From Streptomyces katrae (GTDB lineage: Bacteria; Actinomycetota; Actinomycetes; Streptomycetales; Streptomycetaceae): a DNA stretch of 64,000 nt. Each line of letters starts with the position of its first letter. Within the stretch, counting starts at the first letter, position 1. Below the pieces are notes generated by a model. That model saw only the letters and a list, made by a program, of their open reading frames with translations, had not been told where the DNA came from and made no database searches. A program made the position numbers and the translations under genes. Location of the stretch: NCBI RefSeq assembly GCF_002028425.1, contig NZ_CP020042.1, positions 6,857,560-6,921,559 on the forward strand, read 5' to 3'. This document shows positions 1 through 8,151 of the stretch, piece after piece.

Positions 1-249
1 ACCGAACTGCCCGACGGGGCCGTCCTGGCCCTGTACACCGACGGCCTGGTCGAGACGCGCGGCCGGGACATCGACGCGGGCCTCGACGCCCTGCGCGCCG
101 AACTGGCCCGGGCGGCCGGACCGCTGGAGCAGGAGGCCGACCGGATCCTGGCGGCCCTGCTGCCCGACGGGGCGACCGACGACACGGTCCTCGTCCTCGC
201 CCGGCTCGGCCGGGCGGGCGACGAGGACAGGGAACCGTACGAGGACTGA
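1..249 (+). CDS. PP2C/SpoIIE-type serine phosphatase, C-terminal end (5' end outside window)
   Basis: Reading from base 1 in frame 1 gives 82 residues ending at TGA. The fragment contains LYTDGLVETR and, near the end, DDTVLVLAR. These are the last conserved blocks of bacterial PP2C (SpoIIE-type) phosphatase domains: the first Asp-Gly block helps to bind metal, and the DD of the second is a metal ligand. Such enzymes usually act on anti-anti-sigma factors or other phosphoproteins. N-terminal sensor domains lie upstream and cannot be seen. The stop is only 9 bases before the next ATG, so the two genes are probably co-transcribed. Confidence 0.85.
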   Translation, partial: TELPDGAVLALYTDGLVETRGRDIDAGLDALRAELARAAGPLEQEADRILAALLPDGATDDTVLVLARLGRAGDEDREPYED

Positions 250-258
250 GAGGCGGAC

Positions 259-1143
259 ATGGAATTCCTTCGCCCCGCGCAGTGGCGGGAGGCGCTCGCC
301 GCCAAGGCGGAACACCCGTCGGCCGTGCCGATCGCCGGAGGCACCGATGTGATGGTCGAGATCAACTTCGACCTCCGCAGGCCCGAGTACCTCCTGGACC
401 TCAACCGGATCGCCCTCCTCCAGGCATGGGAGACCGACGGGGACGCCGTCCGCCTGGGCGCCTGCGTCCCCTACACCCGGATCATCGAGGAGCTTCGCGG
501 CCCCCTGCCCGGCCTCGCGCTCGCCTCGCGCACCGTCGCCTCCCCGCAGATCCGCAACCGCGGCAGCGTCGGCGGCAACCTGGGCTGCGCCTCGCCCGCC
601 GGGGACGCCCACCCGGCGCTGCTCGCCGCCGGCGCCGAGGTCGAGGCCGAGTCCGTACGCGGCACGCGCATGATCCCGGTCGACGCGTTCTACACCGGTG
701 TCAAACGCAACGCCCTCGCCCCCGACGAACTGATCAAGACCATCCGCGTCCCCGTCGCCGACGGCCCCCAGCAGTTCTCCAAGGTGGGCACCCGCAACGC
801 GATGGTCATCGCCGTGTGCGCCTTCGGCCTGGCCCTCCACCCGCGCACCCGCTCGGTCCGCACCGGCATCGGCTCGGCCGCCCCCACCCCGGTCCGGGCC
901 CGCGCCGCCGAGGAGTTCCTGGAGGCGGTGCTGGCGGAGGAGGGCCTCTGGGACTCCCGTACGGCCCTCGGCCCCTCGGTGGTGAAGCAGTTCGGCGACC
1001 TCGCGGCCGCCTCCTGCAACCCCATCGACGACGTCCGCGGCACCGCGCGGTACCGCCGCCACGCGGTCGGCGTCATGGCCCGCCGCCAGCTCCTGTGGAC
1101 CTGGGACGAGTTCCGCGCCGACCGCTCCCGCTACTCCTGCTAG
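259..1143 (+). CDS. FAD-binding subunit of a xanthine dehydrogenase/CO dehydrogenase-type molybdenum hydroxylase
   Basis: The 294-residue protein matches the FAD-binding medium subunit (XdhB/CoxM type). AGGTDVMVE near residue 26 and RNRGSVGGNLGCASPAGD near residue 97 are the two FAD/pyrophosphate-binding loops of the family. The subunit normally passes electrons from a 2Fe-2S subunit to NAD or oxygen, next to a molybdopterin catalytic subunit. The start has an SD (GAGGCGG) and follows the phosphatase gene by 9 bases. Oddly, neither partner subunit lies downstream. They may be upstream of the window, or the gene may be an orphan. The family is clear; the substrate cannot be told. Confidence 0.85.
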   Translation: MEFLRPAQWREALAAKAEHPSAVPIAGGTDVMVEINFDLRRPEYLLDLNRIALLQAWETDGDAVRLGACVPYTRIIEELRGPLPGLALASRTVASPQIRNRGSVGGNLGCASPAGDAHPALLAAGAEVEAESVRGTRMIPVDAFYTGVKRNALAPDELIKTIRVPVADGPQQFSKVGTRNAMVIAVCAFGLALHPRTRSVRTGIGSAAPTPVRARAAEEFLEAVLAEEGLWDSRTALGPSVVKQFGDLAAASCNPIDDVRGTARYRRHAVGVMARRQLLWTWDEFRADRSRYSC

Positions 1144-1147
1144 CTCC

Positions 1148-2773
1148 TCAGCCCTGCTCCAGCAGGCGGGTGGCCATCGCGCGCATCTCCACCTTGCGGA
1201 TCTTGCCCGTGACGGTCATGGGGAACTCGTCCACCACGTGCACGTAGCGCGGGATCTTGAAGTGGGCGAGCCGGCCTTCGCAGTACGCGCGCACCGACTC
1301 GGCGGTCAGCGGCTCGGCCCCCTCCCGCATCCGCACCCAGGCCATCAGCTCCTCCCCGTACTTGGCGTCGGGGACGCCGACGACCTGGACGTCGAGGACG
1401 TCCGGGTGGGCGTGCAGGAACTCCTCGATCTCGCGCGGGTAGAGGTTCTCACCGCCCCGGATCACCATGTCCTTGATCCGCCCGGTGATGCTCAGGTAGC
1501 CGTCGGCGTCCATGACCGCGAGGTCGCCGGTGTGCATCCAGCCCTCCCGGTCCACGGCCTCGGCGGTCTTGTCCGGCTCCCCCCAGTAACCGATCATCAC
1601 CGAGTAGCCGCGGGTGCACAGCTCGCCCGGGGTGCCGCGGGGGACCGTCCGGCCCGTCGCCGGATCCACCACCTTGACCTCCAGGTGCGGGCCCACCCGC
1701 CCGACGGTGGAAACCCGCCGCTCGACCGAGTCGTCCGCGCGGGTCTGCGTGGACACCGGCGAGGTCTCCGTCATGCCGTAACAGATGGACACTTCGGTCA
1801 TCCCCATCCGCTCGATGACCTCGTTCATCACCTCCACCGGGCACGGCGAGCCCGCCATGATCCCCGTCCGCAGGCTCGACAGGTCGTAGCCGTCGAAGCC
1901 GGGCGCGGCCAGCTCGGCGATGAACATGGTGGGCACCCCGTACAACGAGGTGCAGGCCTCTGCCTCGACCGCCGCCAGGGTGGCGCCCGGGTCGAAGGAC
2001 GGCGCCGGGATCACCATCGCCGCGCCGTGGCTCGTGCAGGCCAGTGCGCCCATGACCATGCCGAAGCAGTGGTAGAAGGGCACCGGTACGCACACCCGGT
2101 CCGCCTCGGTGTAGCCGCACAGCTCGCCCACGAAGAACCCGTTGTTGAGGATGTTGCGGTGGGAGAGGGTGGCGCCCTTCGGGAAGCCCGTGGTGCCCGA
2201 GGTGTACTGGATGTTGATCGGGTCGTCCGGGTGCAGGCCCGCCCGGGCCCGCGCCAGCACCGCGGGATCCCCGTGGCGCCCGCGCTCCAGCAGGGACTCC
2301 CACTGCGGCCCGTCGAACAGGACCGTGAACTCCAGGTCGGGGCAGCGGGGCCGGACCTCCTCGACCATCCCCGCGTAGTCGGAGGCCTTGAAGCGCTCCG
2401 CCGCGACCAGCAGCCGGATCCCGGACTGGTTCAGCACGTACTCCAGCTCGTGCGAGCGGTACGCCGGGTTGACCGTGACCAGGATGGCCCCGATCTTCGC
2501 GGTGGCGTACTGCACGAGCGTCCACTCGCCGCGGTTGGGCGCCCAGATGCCGACGCGGTCCCCCTGGACGATCCCGAGGTCCAGCAGCCCGAGGGCGAGG
2601 GCGTCCACGTCGGCGGCCAGCTCCCGGTAGGTCCAGCGGCGGCCCGCGGCCACGTCCACGAGGGCGTCGCGGCCGGGGAAGGTCCGCGCGGTCCGGTCGA
2701 GGTTGTCCCCGATCGTCTCCTCCAGGAGCGGGACCTCCGTGCTCCCGGAAGCAGAACTCGACGCGACGGACAC
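1148..2773 (-). CDS. AMP-binding acyl-CoA synthetase (FadD-like)
   Basis: This is an ANL-superfamily enzyme that activates a carboxylic acid with ATP and forms the CoA thioester. Visible motifs are the phosphate loop [11 protein letters not shown] at about residue 190, [10 protein letters not shown] (A5), [13 protein letters not shown] (A7), the hinge [16 protein letters not shown] (A8) and the C-terminal VTGKIRK lysine motif (A10). The frame is open back to 2944. GTG at 2773 was chosen because a near-perfect AGGAGGT lies just upstream, and because the 541-residue product has the usual family length and leaves room for the divergent alkB-like promoter. Medium- or long-chain fatty acid is the likely substrate, but this is inferred. 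Confidence 0.9.
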   Translation of the reverse strand: MSVASSSASGSTEVPLLEETIGDNLDRTARTFPGRDALVDVAAGRRWTYRELAADVDALALGLLDLGIVQGDRVGIWAPNRGEWTLVQYATAKIGAILVTVNPAYRSHELEYVLNQSGIRLLVAAERFKASDYAGMVEEVRPRCPDLEFTVLFDGPQWESLLERGRHGDPAVLARARAGLHPDDPINIQYTSGTTGFPKGATLSHRNILNNGFFVGELCGYTEADRVCVPVPFYHCFGMVMGALACTSHGAAMVIPAPSFDPGATLAAVEAEACTSLYGVPTMFIAELAAPGFDGYDLSSLRTGIMAGSPCPVEVMNEVIERMGMTEVSICYGMTETSPVSTQTRADDSVERRVSTVGRVGPHLEVKVVDPATGRTVPRGTPGELCTRGYSVMIGYWGEPDKTAEAVDREGWMHTGDLAVMDADGYLSITGRIKDMVIRGGENLYPREIEEFLHAHPDVLDVQVVGVPDAKYGEELMAWVRMREGAEPLTAESVRAYCEGRLAHFKIPRYVHVVDEFPMTVTGKIRKVEMRAMATRLLEQG

Positions 2774-2784
2774 ACGTACCTCCT
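2774..2784 (-). promoter_or_regulatory. Strong ribosome binding site that fixes the acyl-CoA synthetase start
   Basis: On the minus strand AGGAGGTACGT runs directly into GTG at 2773. The complementarity to 16S rRNA is far better than at any upstream in-frame start, so the 57-residue N-terminal extension of the open frame is rejected. Confidence 0.8.
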
Positions 2785-2934
2785 GGGCGGATGGCCGGGA
2801 CGGCGGGAACGCCCGGCTGGTGGCCCGGCGCCCGCCCATGATCGCCTCCCCGGGCCCGTCCCGCCAGATCCCCACCCGGTATTCACGCGCCGGTAAATCG
2901 AGCATCCGTTCGAGTGGAGGGGTAGGCTGGAACC

Positions 2935-3561
2935 ATGCACGCACTCCAGGGCTCCCTCTTCGACCAGACCGACGAGATCCGCCTCGGCCCCCTCTCGCCG
3001 CTGGAGCGCACCGGACTCGGGGCCGGGGCCTGGGTCGACCGGCTCCCCGGCTGGCTGACCGGAGCCGACGCCCTGTTCGAACACCTCGCCGCCGAGGTGC
3101 CCTGGCGCGCCGAGCGGCGCCAGATGTACGAGCGCGAGGTGGAGGTGCCCCGGCTGCTGGCCTTCTACGGGGCCGGCGACCCCCTGCCGCACCCCGTCCT
3201 CACCGAGGCCCGCGAGAGACTCGGCGCCCACTACGCCCCCGAACTCGGCGAACCCTTCGTCACCGCCGGGCTCTGCCTCTACCGCGACGGCCGCGACAGC
3301 GTCGCCTGGCACGGCGACCGCCACGGCCGCTCCGCCACCGAGGACACCCTCGTCGCGATCCTCTCCGTCGGCGACCCCCGCGACCTCGTCCTGCGCCCCC
3401 GCGACGGCGGCCCCACCCTGCTGCGCCTCCCCCTCGGCCACGGCGACCTCGTCGTGATGGGCGGCTCCTGCCAGCGCACCATGGAGCACGCCGTCCCCAA
3501 GACGGCACGCGCCGTCGGGCCCCGCATCAGCGTCCAGTTCCGCACCCGCGGCGTACTGTGA
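2935..3561 (+). CDS. AlkB-like 2-oxoglutarate/Fe(II) dioxygenase
   Basis: The 208-residue protein has the AlkB fold signature: WHGDRHGR near residue 123 gives the H-x-D iron ligands, MEHAVPK near residue 182 gives the distal His, and RISVQFR near the C-terminus carries the Arg that binds 2-oxoglutarate. Family members oxidatively remove alkyl groups from nucleic acid bases; some act on RNA or protein. A TAGGCT hexamer sits 7 bases before the ATG, so the mRNA may be leaderless. The gene diverges from the acyl-CoA synthetase, and the RNA-repair cassette lies about 1 kb downstream, which makes a nucleic-acid repair role attractive. Confidence 0.88.
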   Translation: MHALQGSLFDQTDEIRLGPLSPLERTGLGAGAWVDRLPGWLTGADALFEHLAAEVPWRAERRQMYEREVEVPRLLAFYGAGDPLPHPVLTEARERLGAHYAPELGEPFVTAGLCLYRDGRDSVAWHGDRHGRSATEDTLVAILSVGDPRDLVLRPRDGGPTLLRLPLGHGDLVVMGGSCQRTMEHAVPKTARAVGPRISVQFRTRGVL

Positions 3562-3565
3562 GGCC

Positions 3566-4522
3566 ATGCGCAGCCGGAGCCCCCTGCGGAACCGGTGGGC
3601 CGACCTCCCACCCGCCGCGGGCGGAGCCGTCATGGCCGCCGGGATCCTCTCCGCCGGCCTGGAACTGACCGGCCACAGCCTCCTCTCCCTCGCCGCGCTG
3701 GCCGTCTCCGCCGCCCTCTGGCTGTTCCTGGCCGCCGACTTCACCGTCCGGCTCGCCGAAGACCGGGGCCGCTTCCGCGCCGACGCCGACACCCCGGCCG
3801 CCCTCACCGCCGTCGCCGCCACCACCGTCCTCGGAACCCGGCTGTCCCAGCTCGGCCGGCAGGACGCGGCCGCCGCCCTGCTGGTCCTGGCCGCCCTGCT
3901 CTGGCCCGGGCTGCTCCTGTCCGTCGTACGGCACTGGCGGCGCCGGATGCCCGGAGTGGTCTTCCTCGGCTGCGTCGCCACCCAGGGCCTCGCCGTCCTG
4001 TCGGCGGCGCTCGCCGCCGTCCACGGCCTCGACTGGCTCGCCGCCGCCGCGCTGGCCTGCTTCTGCCTGGGCGTCCTGCTGTACGTCCTCGCCCTGCGGC
4101 GCTTCGACTTCCGCGAGGTGCTCCGGGGAGCGGGCGACCACTGGGTCGCGGGCGGCTCCCTGGCCATCACCGCCCTCGCCGGGGCCAGGCTCACGGCCTC
4201 GCCCGTGGGGGCCGCCGGCCCGGTGCACACGGCCCTGCGCGCCGCCACCCTGACCGCCCTCGGCCTCTCGCTCGTCTGGTACGCCGTCCTGCTCGTCGCC
4301 GAGGTCCGCAGCCCCCGCCCCCGCTACGACATCCGGCGCTGGTCCACGGTCTTCCCCCTCGGCATGACCGCCACCGCCTGCCTCACCATCGCCGCCACCA
4401 CCGGCCCCGAACGGCTCCGCCCGCTGGGGGAGGTGCTGCTGTGGATCGCGGTCGCCGCCTGGGCCCTCACGTCCGCCGCCTTCCTGCTCTCGCGCCGCCC
4501 GGGCCGCCGCGGGTCCGCCTGA
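3566..4522 (+). CDS. TDT-family membrane transporter (tellurite resistance/C4-dicarboxylate type)
   Basis: The 318-residue protein is almost entirely hydrophobic, with about ten predicted membrane segments separated by short Arg-rich loops. The late RWSTVFPLGMTATACL segment resembles the conserved last third of the TDT family (TehA, Mae1, SLAC1), where a pore helix carries anions or dicarboxylates. The gene starts 4 bases after the AlkB-like stop and is probably co-transcribed with it. The substrate is unknown. A generic ten-helix membrane protein is the fallback call. Confidence 0.65.
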   Translation: MRSRSPLRNRWADLPPAAGGAVMAAGILSAGLELTGHSLLSLAALAVSAALWLFLAADFTVRLAEDRGRFRADADTPAALTAVAATTVLGTRLSQLGRQDAAAALLVLAALLWPGLLLSVVRHWRRRMPGVVFLGCVATQGLAVLSAALAAVHGLDWLAAAALACFCLGVLLYVLALRRFDFREVLRGAGDHWVAGGSLAITALAGARLTASPVGAAGPVHTALRAATLTALGLSLVWYAVLLVAEVRSPRPRYDIRRWSTVFPLGMTATACLTIAATTGPERLRPLGEVLLWIAVAAWALTSAAFLLSRRPGRRGSA

Positions 4523-4523
4523 C

Positions 4524-4549
4524 GCCGCGGCCCCTCCGCTCGCCGCGGC
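4524..4549. terminator. GC-rich hairpin after the TDT transporter
   Basis: GCCGCGGC is repeated 10 bases apart; each copy is self-complementary, so they can pair as an 8-bp stem. It sits just after the stop at 4522 and before the RNA ligase gene. There is no T-run, as is usual for Streptomyces terminators. Confidence 0.4.
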
Positions 4550-4649
4550 CGTGTCACAGCCCCGCTACAGGCCGGTGACCAGTCCTAATTGAGTACCGGC
4601 AGGCCCCTCCCGCACGTGAGAATGAGCCGTCTCGAACCGGGAGGAACCC

Positions 4650-5867
4650 ATGAGCCAGGACCGCCTGACTCTCCATGACCTGCTGCCCGCACAGGCACTT
4701 GCGGAAGCCGTCGACGCCGGGTACGTGACCCGCAAGCGGCACCCCGAACTGCCGCTGTCCATCTACACGTACACGCGCACCGCGCAGTACGAGCAGGTCT
4801 GGAACCAGGTCACCGTGCGCTGCCGCGGCCTCGTCGCCGACGACGCCACGGGAGCCGTCGTCGCGCTGCCGCTGCCGAAGTTCTTCAACGTCGGCGAGCA
4901 CGCATCGGGCCGGCCGTACGCCCCCGCCCTGCCCGACGAGCCGTTCGAGGTCTACGACAAGGTCGACGGCAGCCTCGCCGTCGTCTTCCACTACGCGGGC
5001 CGCTGGCACGTCGCCTCCAAGGGCTCCTTCGTCAGCACCCAGGCCTCCTGGGCGCAGCGCCGCCTCGACGCCTGCGACACCGGGGCGCTCGTCCCCGGCA
5101 CCACCTACCTCGCCGAGATCCTGTACCCGCAGAACCGGATCGTCGTCGACTACGGCGACCGCCGGGACCTCGTCCTGCTCGCGGCCTTCGGCCCGACCGG
5201 GGCCGAGGTGCCGCTCGCCGAGGCCGCCGCCCACTGGGAGGGCATCGGTTCCGTGGTCCGGGTGTGGCCCGCCATGCCGCTGTCCGAACTCCTCGCGCTG
5301 ACCGAGTCCAACACCCTGCCCGGCGGCGCCTCCGCGACCGGCATGGACGCCGAGGGCTTCGTCCTGCGGTTCGCCTCCGGCGTCCGCGCCAAGGCCAAGC
5401 TCTCCGAGTACGTACGCCTGCACAAGCTGCTCACCGGCGTCACCGAGCGGGACGTCTGGCGCAGCCACGGCATCCAGCGCTTCGCGGGGACCTCCGCCAA
5501 GCGCCTCGCCCAGGGCCTGGGCCTCTCCCTCGCCGAACTCGGCGGCATCCGCTCCCGGGGCGGCCGGCCCCTGGACGCGCTGCTGGAGCAGGTGCCCGAC
5601 GAGTTCGACACCTGGGTGCGCGAGGTGATCGCGGGCCTGGAGGAGGAGTTCGAGCGCCGGGAGCGGGCCGTCGACGAGACCTACAAGCGGTTCGAGCACC
5701 TGGCGGACGACCGGGGCGCCTTCGCCCGCGCCGTGCGCGAGATCCCCGACGGCGACCTGCGGGCCGCCATGTTCATGCGGCTCGACGGCCGCACCACCGA
5801 GCTCGTCACCTGGCGGGCCGTACGGCCGGCGACGGCCGATCCCTTCACCACCGACGAGGAGAACTGA
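4650..5867 (+). CDS. T4 Rnl1-type RNA ligase
   Basis: The 405-residue protein has the nucleotidyltransferase motifs of ATP-dependent RNA ligases in order: KVDGS at 104-108 with Lys104 as the expected AMP-attachment residue, SKGS at 123-126 (motif Ia), a motif III-like YLAEILYPQNRIVVDY, EGFVLRF (motif IV) and KAKLSEYVRLHK (motif V). The arrangement and the C-terminal EYVRLHK block resemble phage T4 RnlA more than Rnl2. It would seal 3'-OH and 5'-phosphate RNA ends. A GGGAGGA ribosome site precedes the ATG. The kinase/phosphatase gene follows 4 bases after the stop, forming a two-gene end-healing and sealing operon. Confidence 0.88.
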   Translation: MSQDRLTLHDLLPAQALAEAVDAGYVTRKRHPELPLSIYTYTRTAQYEQVWNQVTVRCRGLVADDATGAVVALPLPKFFNVGEHASGRPYAPALPDEPFEVYDKVDGSLAVVFHYAGRWHVASKGSFVSTQASWAQRRLDACDTGALVPGTTYLAEILYPQNRIVVDYGDRRDLVLLAAFGPTGAEVPLAEAAAHWEGIGSVVRVWPAMPLSELLALTESNTLPGGASATGMDAEGFVLRFASGVRAKAKLSEYVRLHKLLTGVTERDVWRSHGIQRFAGTSAKRLAQGLGLSLAELGGIRSRGGRPLDALLEQVPDEFDTWVREVIAGLEEEFERRERAVDETYKRFEHLADDRGAFARAVREIPDGDLRAAMFMRLDGRTTELVTWRAVRPATADPFTTDEEN

Positions 5868-5871
5868 CACC

Positions 5872-6801
5872 GTGTCCGAAGAGCCCGAACTCCCCGTGGT
5901 CCACGTCATGACGGGGTTGCCGGCCTCGGGCAAGACCACCGCCGCCCGCGCCCTCCAGGCCGAGGCCGCCGGCCGGATCCGCCGGGTCAACCTCGACGAC
6001 CTGCGGGCCATGCTCGACGTGCCCGACCCGGAGCGGCGCCGCTCGTACCGGCACGAGCAGACCGTGCTCGCCGTCCAGGACGCCGCGGTCGCCGCGGCCG
6101 TCGCCGACGGCTTCGACGTGGTCGTCGACAACACCCACCTGACCTCGCACATCCCCAAGCGGCTCAAGGCGGCGGTGGCCGGCCGGGCCCGGTTCGTCGT
6201 GCACGACTTCACGGACGTGCCCGTGGAGGAGTGCCTGCGCCGGGACGCCGCGCGGGAGCGGCCGGTGGGCGAGGAGATCATCCGGATCCTGGCCGACAAG
6301 CACGCCAAGGCCCGCAAGGGCGGCTGGCGGCTGACCGCCGAATGGCTCAACGACCAGCCGCCGGTACGGCCGTACGTCGCGGACCCGGCGCTGCCGGACG
6401 CCGTGATGTGCGACATCGACGGGACGCTGGCCCTCACCGGGGACCGGGGCCCGTACGACTTCTCGCGCTGCGAGACCGACCTGCTGAACGAGCCGGTGCG
6501 GCACGCCCTGGAGGCGTTCCGGCGCGCGGGGGACCGGCTCGTGCTGCTGTCGGGGCGCAGCGAGGAGCACCGGCCGCAGACCGAGTCCTGGCTGCGGGCG
6601 CACGAAGTGCCGTACGACGAACTGTGGATGCGCGCGGCGGGGGACACGCGCCGCGACGACGTGGTCAAGGCCGAGCTGTTCGACGCGCACGTGCGCGAGC
6701 GCTACGCGGTCCGGGTGTCGCTCGACGACCGGGACCGGGTGGTCGCCATCTGGCGCCGGATGGGCCTGCCCACCTGGCAGGTCAACTACGGGGACTTCTG
6801 A
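5872..6801 (+). CDS. Polynucleotide kinase-phosphatase (T4 PseT-like), RNA end healing
   Basis: The 309-residue protein has a kinase domain with P-loop GLPASGKT at residues 15-22, then a HAD phosphatase domain opening with CDIDGTLAL and GPYDFSRC, the same order and wording as T4 polynucleotide kinase-phosphatase. It would phosphorylate 5'-OH and remove 3' or 2',3'-cyclic phosphate, producing ends for the ligase encoded just upstream. The start is GTG at 5872, coupled to the ligase stop. In phage T4 the pair repairs tRNAs cut by host anticodon nucleases; the target here is not known. Confidence 0.9.
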   Translation: MSEEPELPVVHVMTGLPASGKTTAARALQAEAAGRIRRVNLDDLRAMLDVPDPERRRSYRHEQTVLAVQDAAVAAAVADGFDVVVDNTHLTSHIPKRLKAAVAGRARFVVHDFTDVPVEECLRRDAARERPVGEEIIRILADKHAKARKGGWRLTAEWLNDQPPVRPYVADPALPDAVMCDIDGTLALTGDRGPYDFSRCETDLLNEPVRHALEAFRRAGDRLVLLSGRSEEHRPQTESWLRAHEVPYDELWMRAAGDTRRDDVVKAELFDAHVRERYAVRVSLDDRDRVVAIWRRMGLPTWQVNYGDF

Positions 6802-6819
6802 CGCGGGACCCCGCGCACG

Positions 6820-6858
6820 CCGCCGCGCACGCCGGCAGGGGAGCGGCGTGCGCGGCGG
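6820..6858. terminator. Bidirectional terminator between convergent genes
   Basis: A 15-bp perfect inverted repeat (6820-6834 and 6844-6858, 9-base loop; core CCGCGCACGCCG) lies between the converging kinase-phosphatase and SH3-like genes. It has no T-run, as is common for GC-rich actinomycete terminators. Confidence 0.75.
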
Positions 6859-6885
6859 GCCGGGACGTGGGGCCCGGGAGCGCGG

Positions 6886-7401
6886 TCAGTCGCGGCACCA
6901 GCGGACGCGCTTGAGGTCCTTGACGTAGCGGGCCGAGACCCAGTCGTGCTCGTAGCCGTCGCGGTCCTTGCCGATGCGGGCCTTCTTGCGGCCCTCTCCG
7001 TCGGTGCCGTCCGCCCAGTCGTCGCGGTCGTCGCGGTCGTCGTCACCCGGGTCGATGAGGTACCACAGGTCGTTCCCGGCGACGTTCTCACCGCGCGTCT
7101 TGCACTTCAGGGCGAGCGTCTCGTGCGGGTACACCTTGTACTGCAGGTGCGAGTGGGTGGTCGGCTTGCTGCGCACGCTCAGCGGACCGCGCGAGACGAC
7201 CTTCCCCAGGGAGTAGTGGTGGCTGCCGTAGCCGTCCTCGTCGTAGTCGTCGTGGCCGTCCCTCCCGTCCCCGGGAGCGTGGTGCCGGGCCGTGCCCTGG
7301 GCCGCCGGGCCCTGGTCCGCGACGGCGGCGCCCCCGCCGACCAGGCCGAGCGCCAGGCTTCCGGCGGCCAGGGCGAGGATGGTCCTGGTGGGCTTGAGCA
7401 T
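6886..7401 (-). CDS. Secreted SH3-like (SH3b) domain protein
   Basis: The 171-residue product starts with a Sec signal peptide (ILALAAGSLALGLVGGGAAVADQ). A His/Asp-rich low-complexity stretch follows, then an SH3b-like part containing GPLSVRSKPTTHS, LKCKTRGENV and NDLWYLI, with VSARYVKDL near the end. The SH3b portion is interrupted by a very acidic Asp-rich insertion (GDDDRDDRDDW). Such proteins usually bind cell wall or act outside the cell. ATG at 7401 has a GAGGAG ribosome site. The open frame upstream of it is ignored. The acidic segments could bind divalent metal; this is inference. Confidence 0.75.
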   Translation of the reverse strand: MLKPTRTILALAAGSLALGLVGGGAAVADQGPAAQGTARHHAPGDGRDGHDDYDEDGYGSHHYSLGKVVSRGPLSVRSKPTTHSHLQYKVYPHETLALKCKTRGENVAGNDLWYLIDPGDDDRDDRDDWADGTDGEGRKKARIGKDRDGYEHDWVSARYVKDLKRVRWCRD

Positions 7402-7629
7402 GTGCGGCTCCTCTGGAAAAGACTCCCGCCCCGGCCGCGATGCGCGGAGGGGCGCGGCGGCCCGGCGGCCGCCAGGGACGACTATGACCAGGGGGACCGC
7501 GCGGGCTCCCGGCGGCGCGCCGCTGTTTAGCCCGATATGCCCAACCTGTCCCCGGGCTGTGGGGTCGGTCCGCGCGGCGGGACGGCCCAGCGGATGCGGG
7601 GGGCAGCGCCCGGAGCCACAGTGGGGCGC

Positions 7630-8010
7630 ATGGGTATCGAAGACTACGGCGGCGGCCCCGGCGCCCAGCAGACCGGAGTCCTGGTCGTCACGACCAACGA
7701 CGTGCCCGGCTACCGGGTCGAGCAGGTCATCGGGGAGGTGTTCGGGCTCACCGTGCGCTCCCGGCACCTCGGCAGTCAGATCGGCGCCGGTCTGAAGTCC
7801 ATGATCGGCGGCGAGCTGAAGGGCCTCACCAAGACCCTGGTGCAGACCCGCAACCAGGCCATGGACCGGCTCATCGAACAGGCCAGGGCGCGCGGCGCCA
7901 ACGCCGTGCTGATGATGCGCTTCGACGTCACGGACGCGGCCGACGTCGGGACCGAGGTGTGCGCGTACGGCACGGCCGTCGTCCTGGTGCCCGCCGGGAC
8001 CGACCGGTAA
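7630..8010 (+). CDS. YbjQ/UPF0145 family protein
   Basis: The 126-residue protein carries GVLVVTTNDVPGYRVEQVIGE, the start of the YbjQ fold, and ends with ARGANAVLMMRFDVTDAADVG followed by YGTAVVLVP, also typical. YbjQ proteins form pentameric rings; some relatives are annotated as heavy-metal binding, but the function is unsettled. ATG at 7630 was preferred over an upstream in-frame start because the family begins close to the VVTT strand. It stands alone between a divergent secreted protein and the GH101 gene. Confidence 0.85.
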   Translation: MGIEDYGGGPGAQQTGVLVVTTNDVPGYRVEQVIGEVFGLTVRSRHLGSQIGAGLKSMIGGELKGLTKTLVQTRNQAMDRLIEQARARGANAVLMMRFDVTDAADVGTEVCAYGTAVVLVPAGTDR

Positions 8011-8151
8011 GTCCAGGAGGCGGCGGCGGTTTGTCCATGGGCCCGGGCGCCCGGGGTCCGCAAGCTGGCAGGCCAGTGAGCGGACCGCCGCGCTCCGCAG
8101 GGAGTCGTGCGGTCTTCCCGTACGTGCCAAGCGCCGACTCCCGGAGGCCCG

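Noticed and set aside
2774..2944. N-terminal extension of the acyl-CoA synthetase to 2944
   Set aside because: A strong ribosome site directs the start to GTG 2773, and the extension would cover the promoter of the divergent AlkB-like gene.
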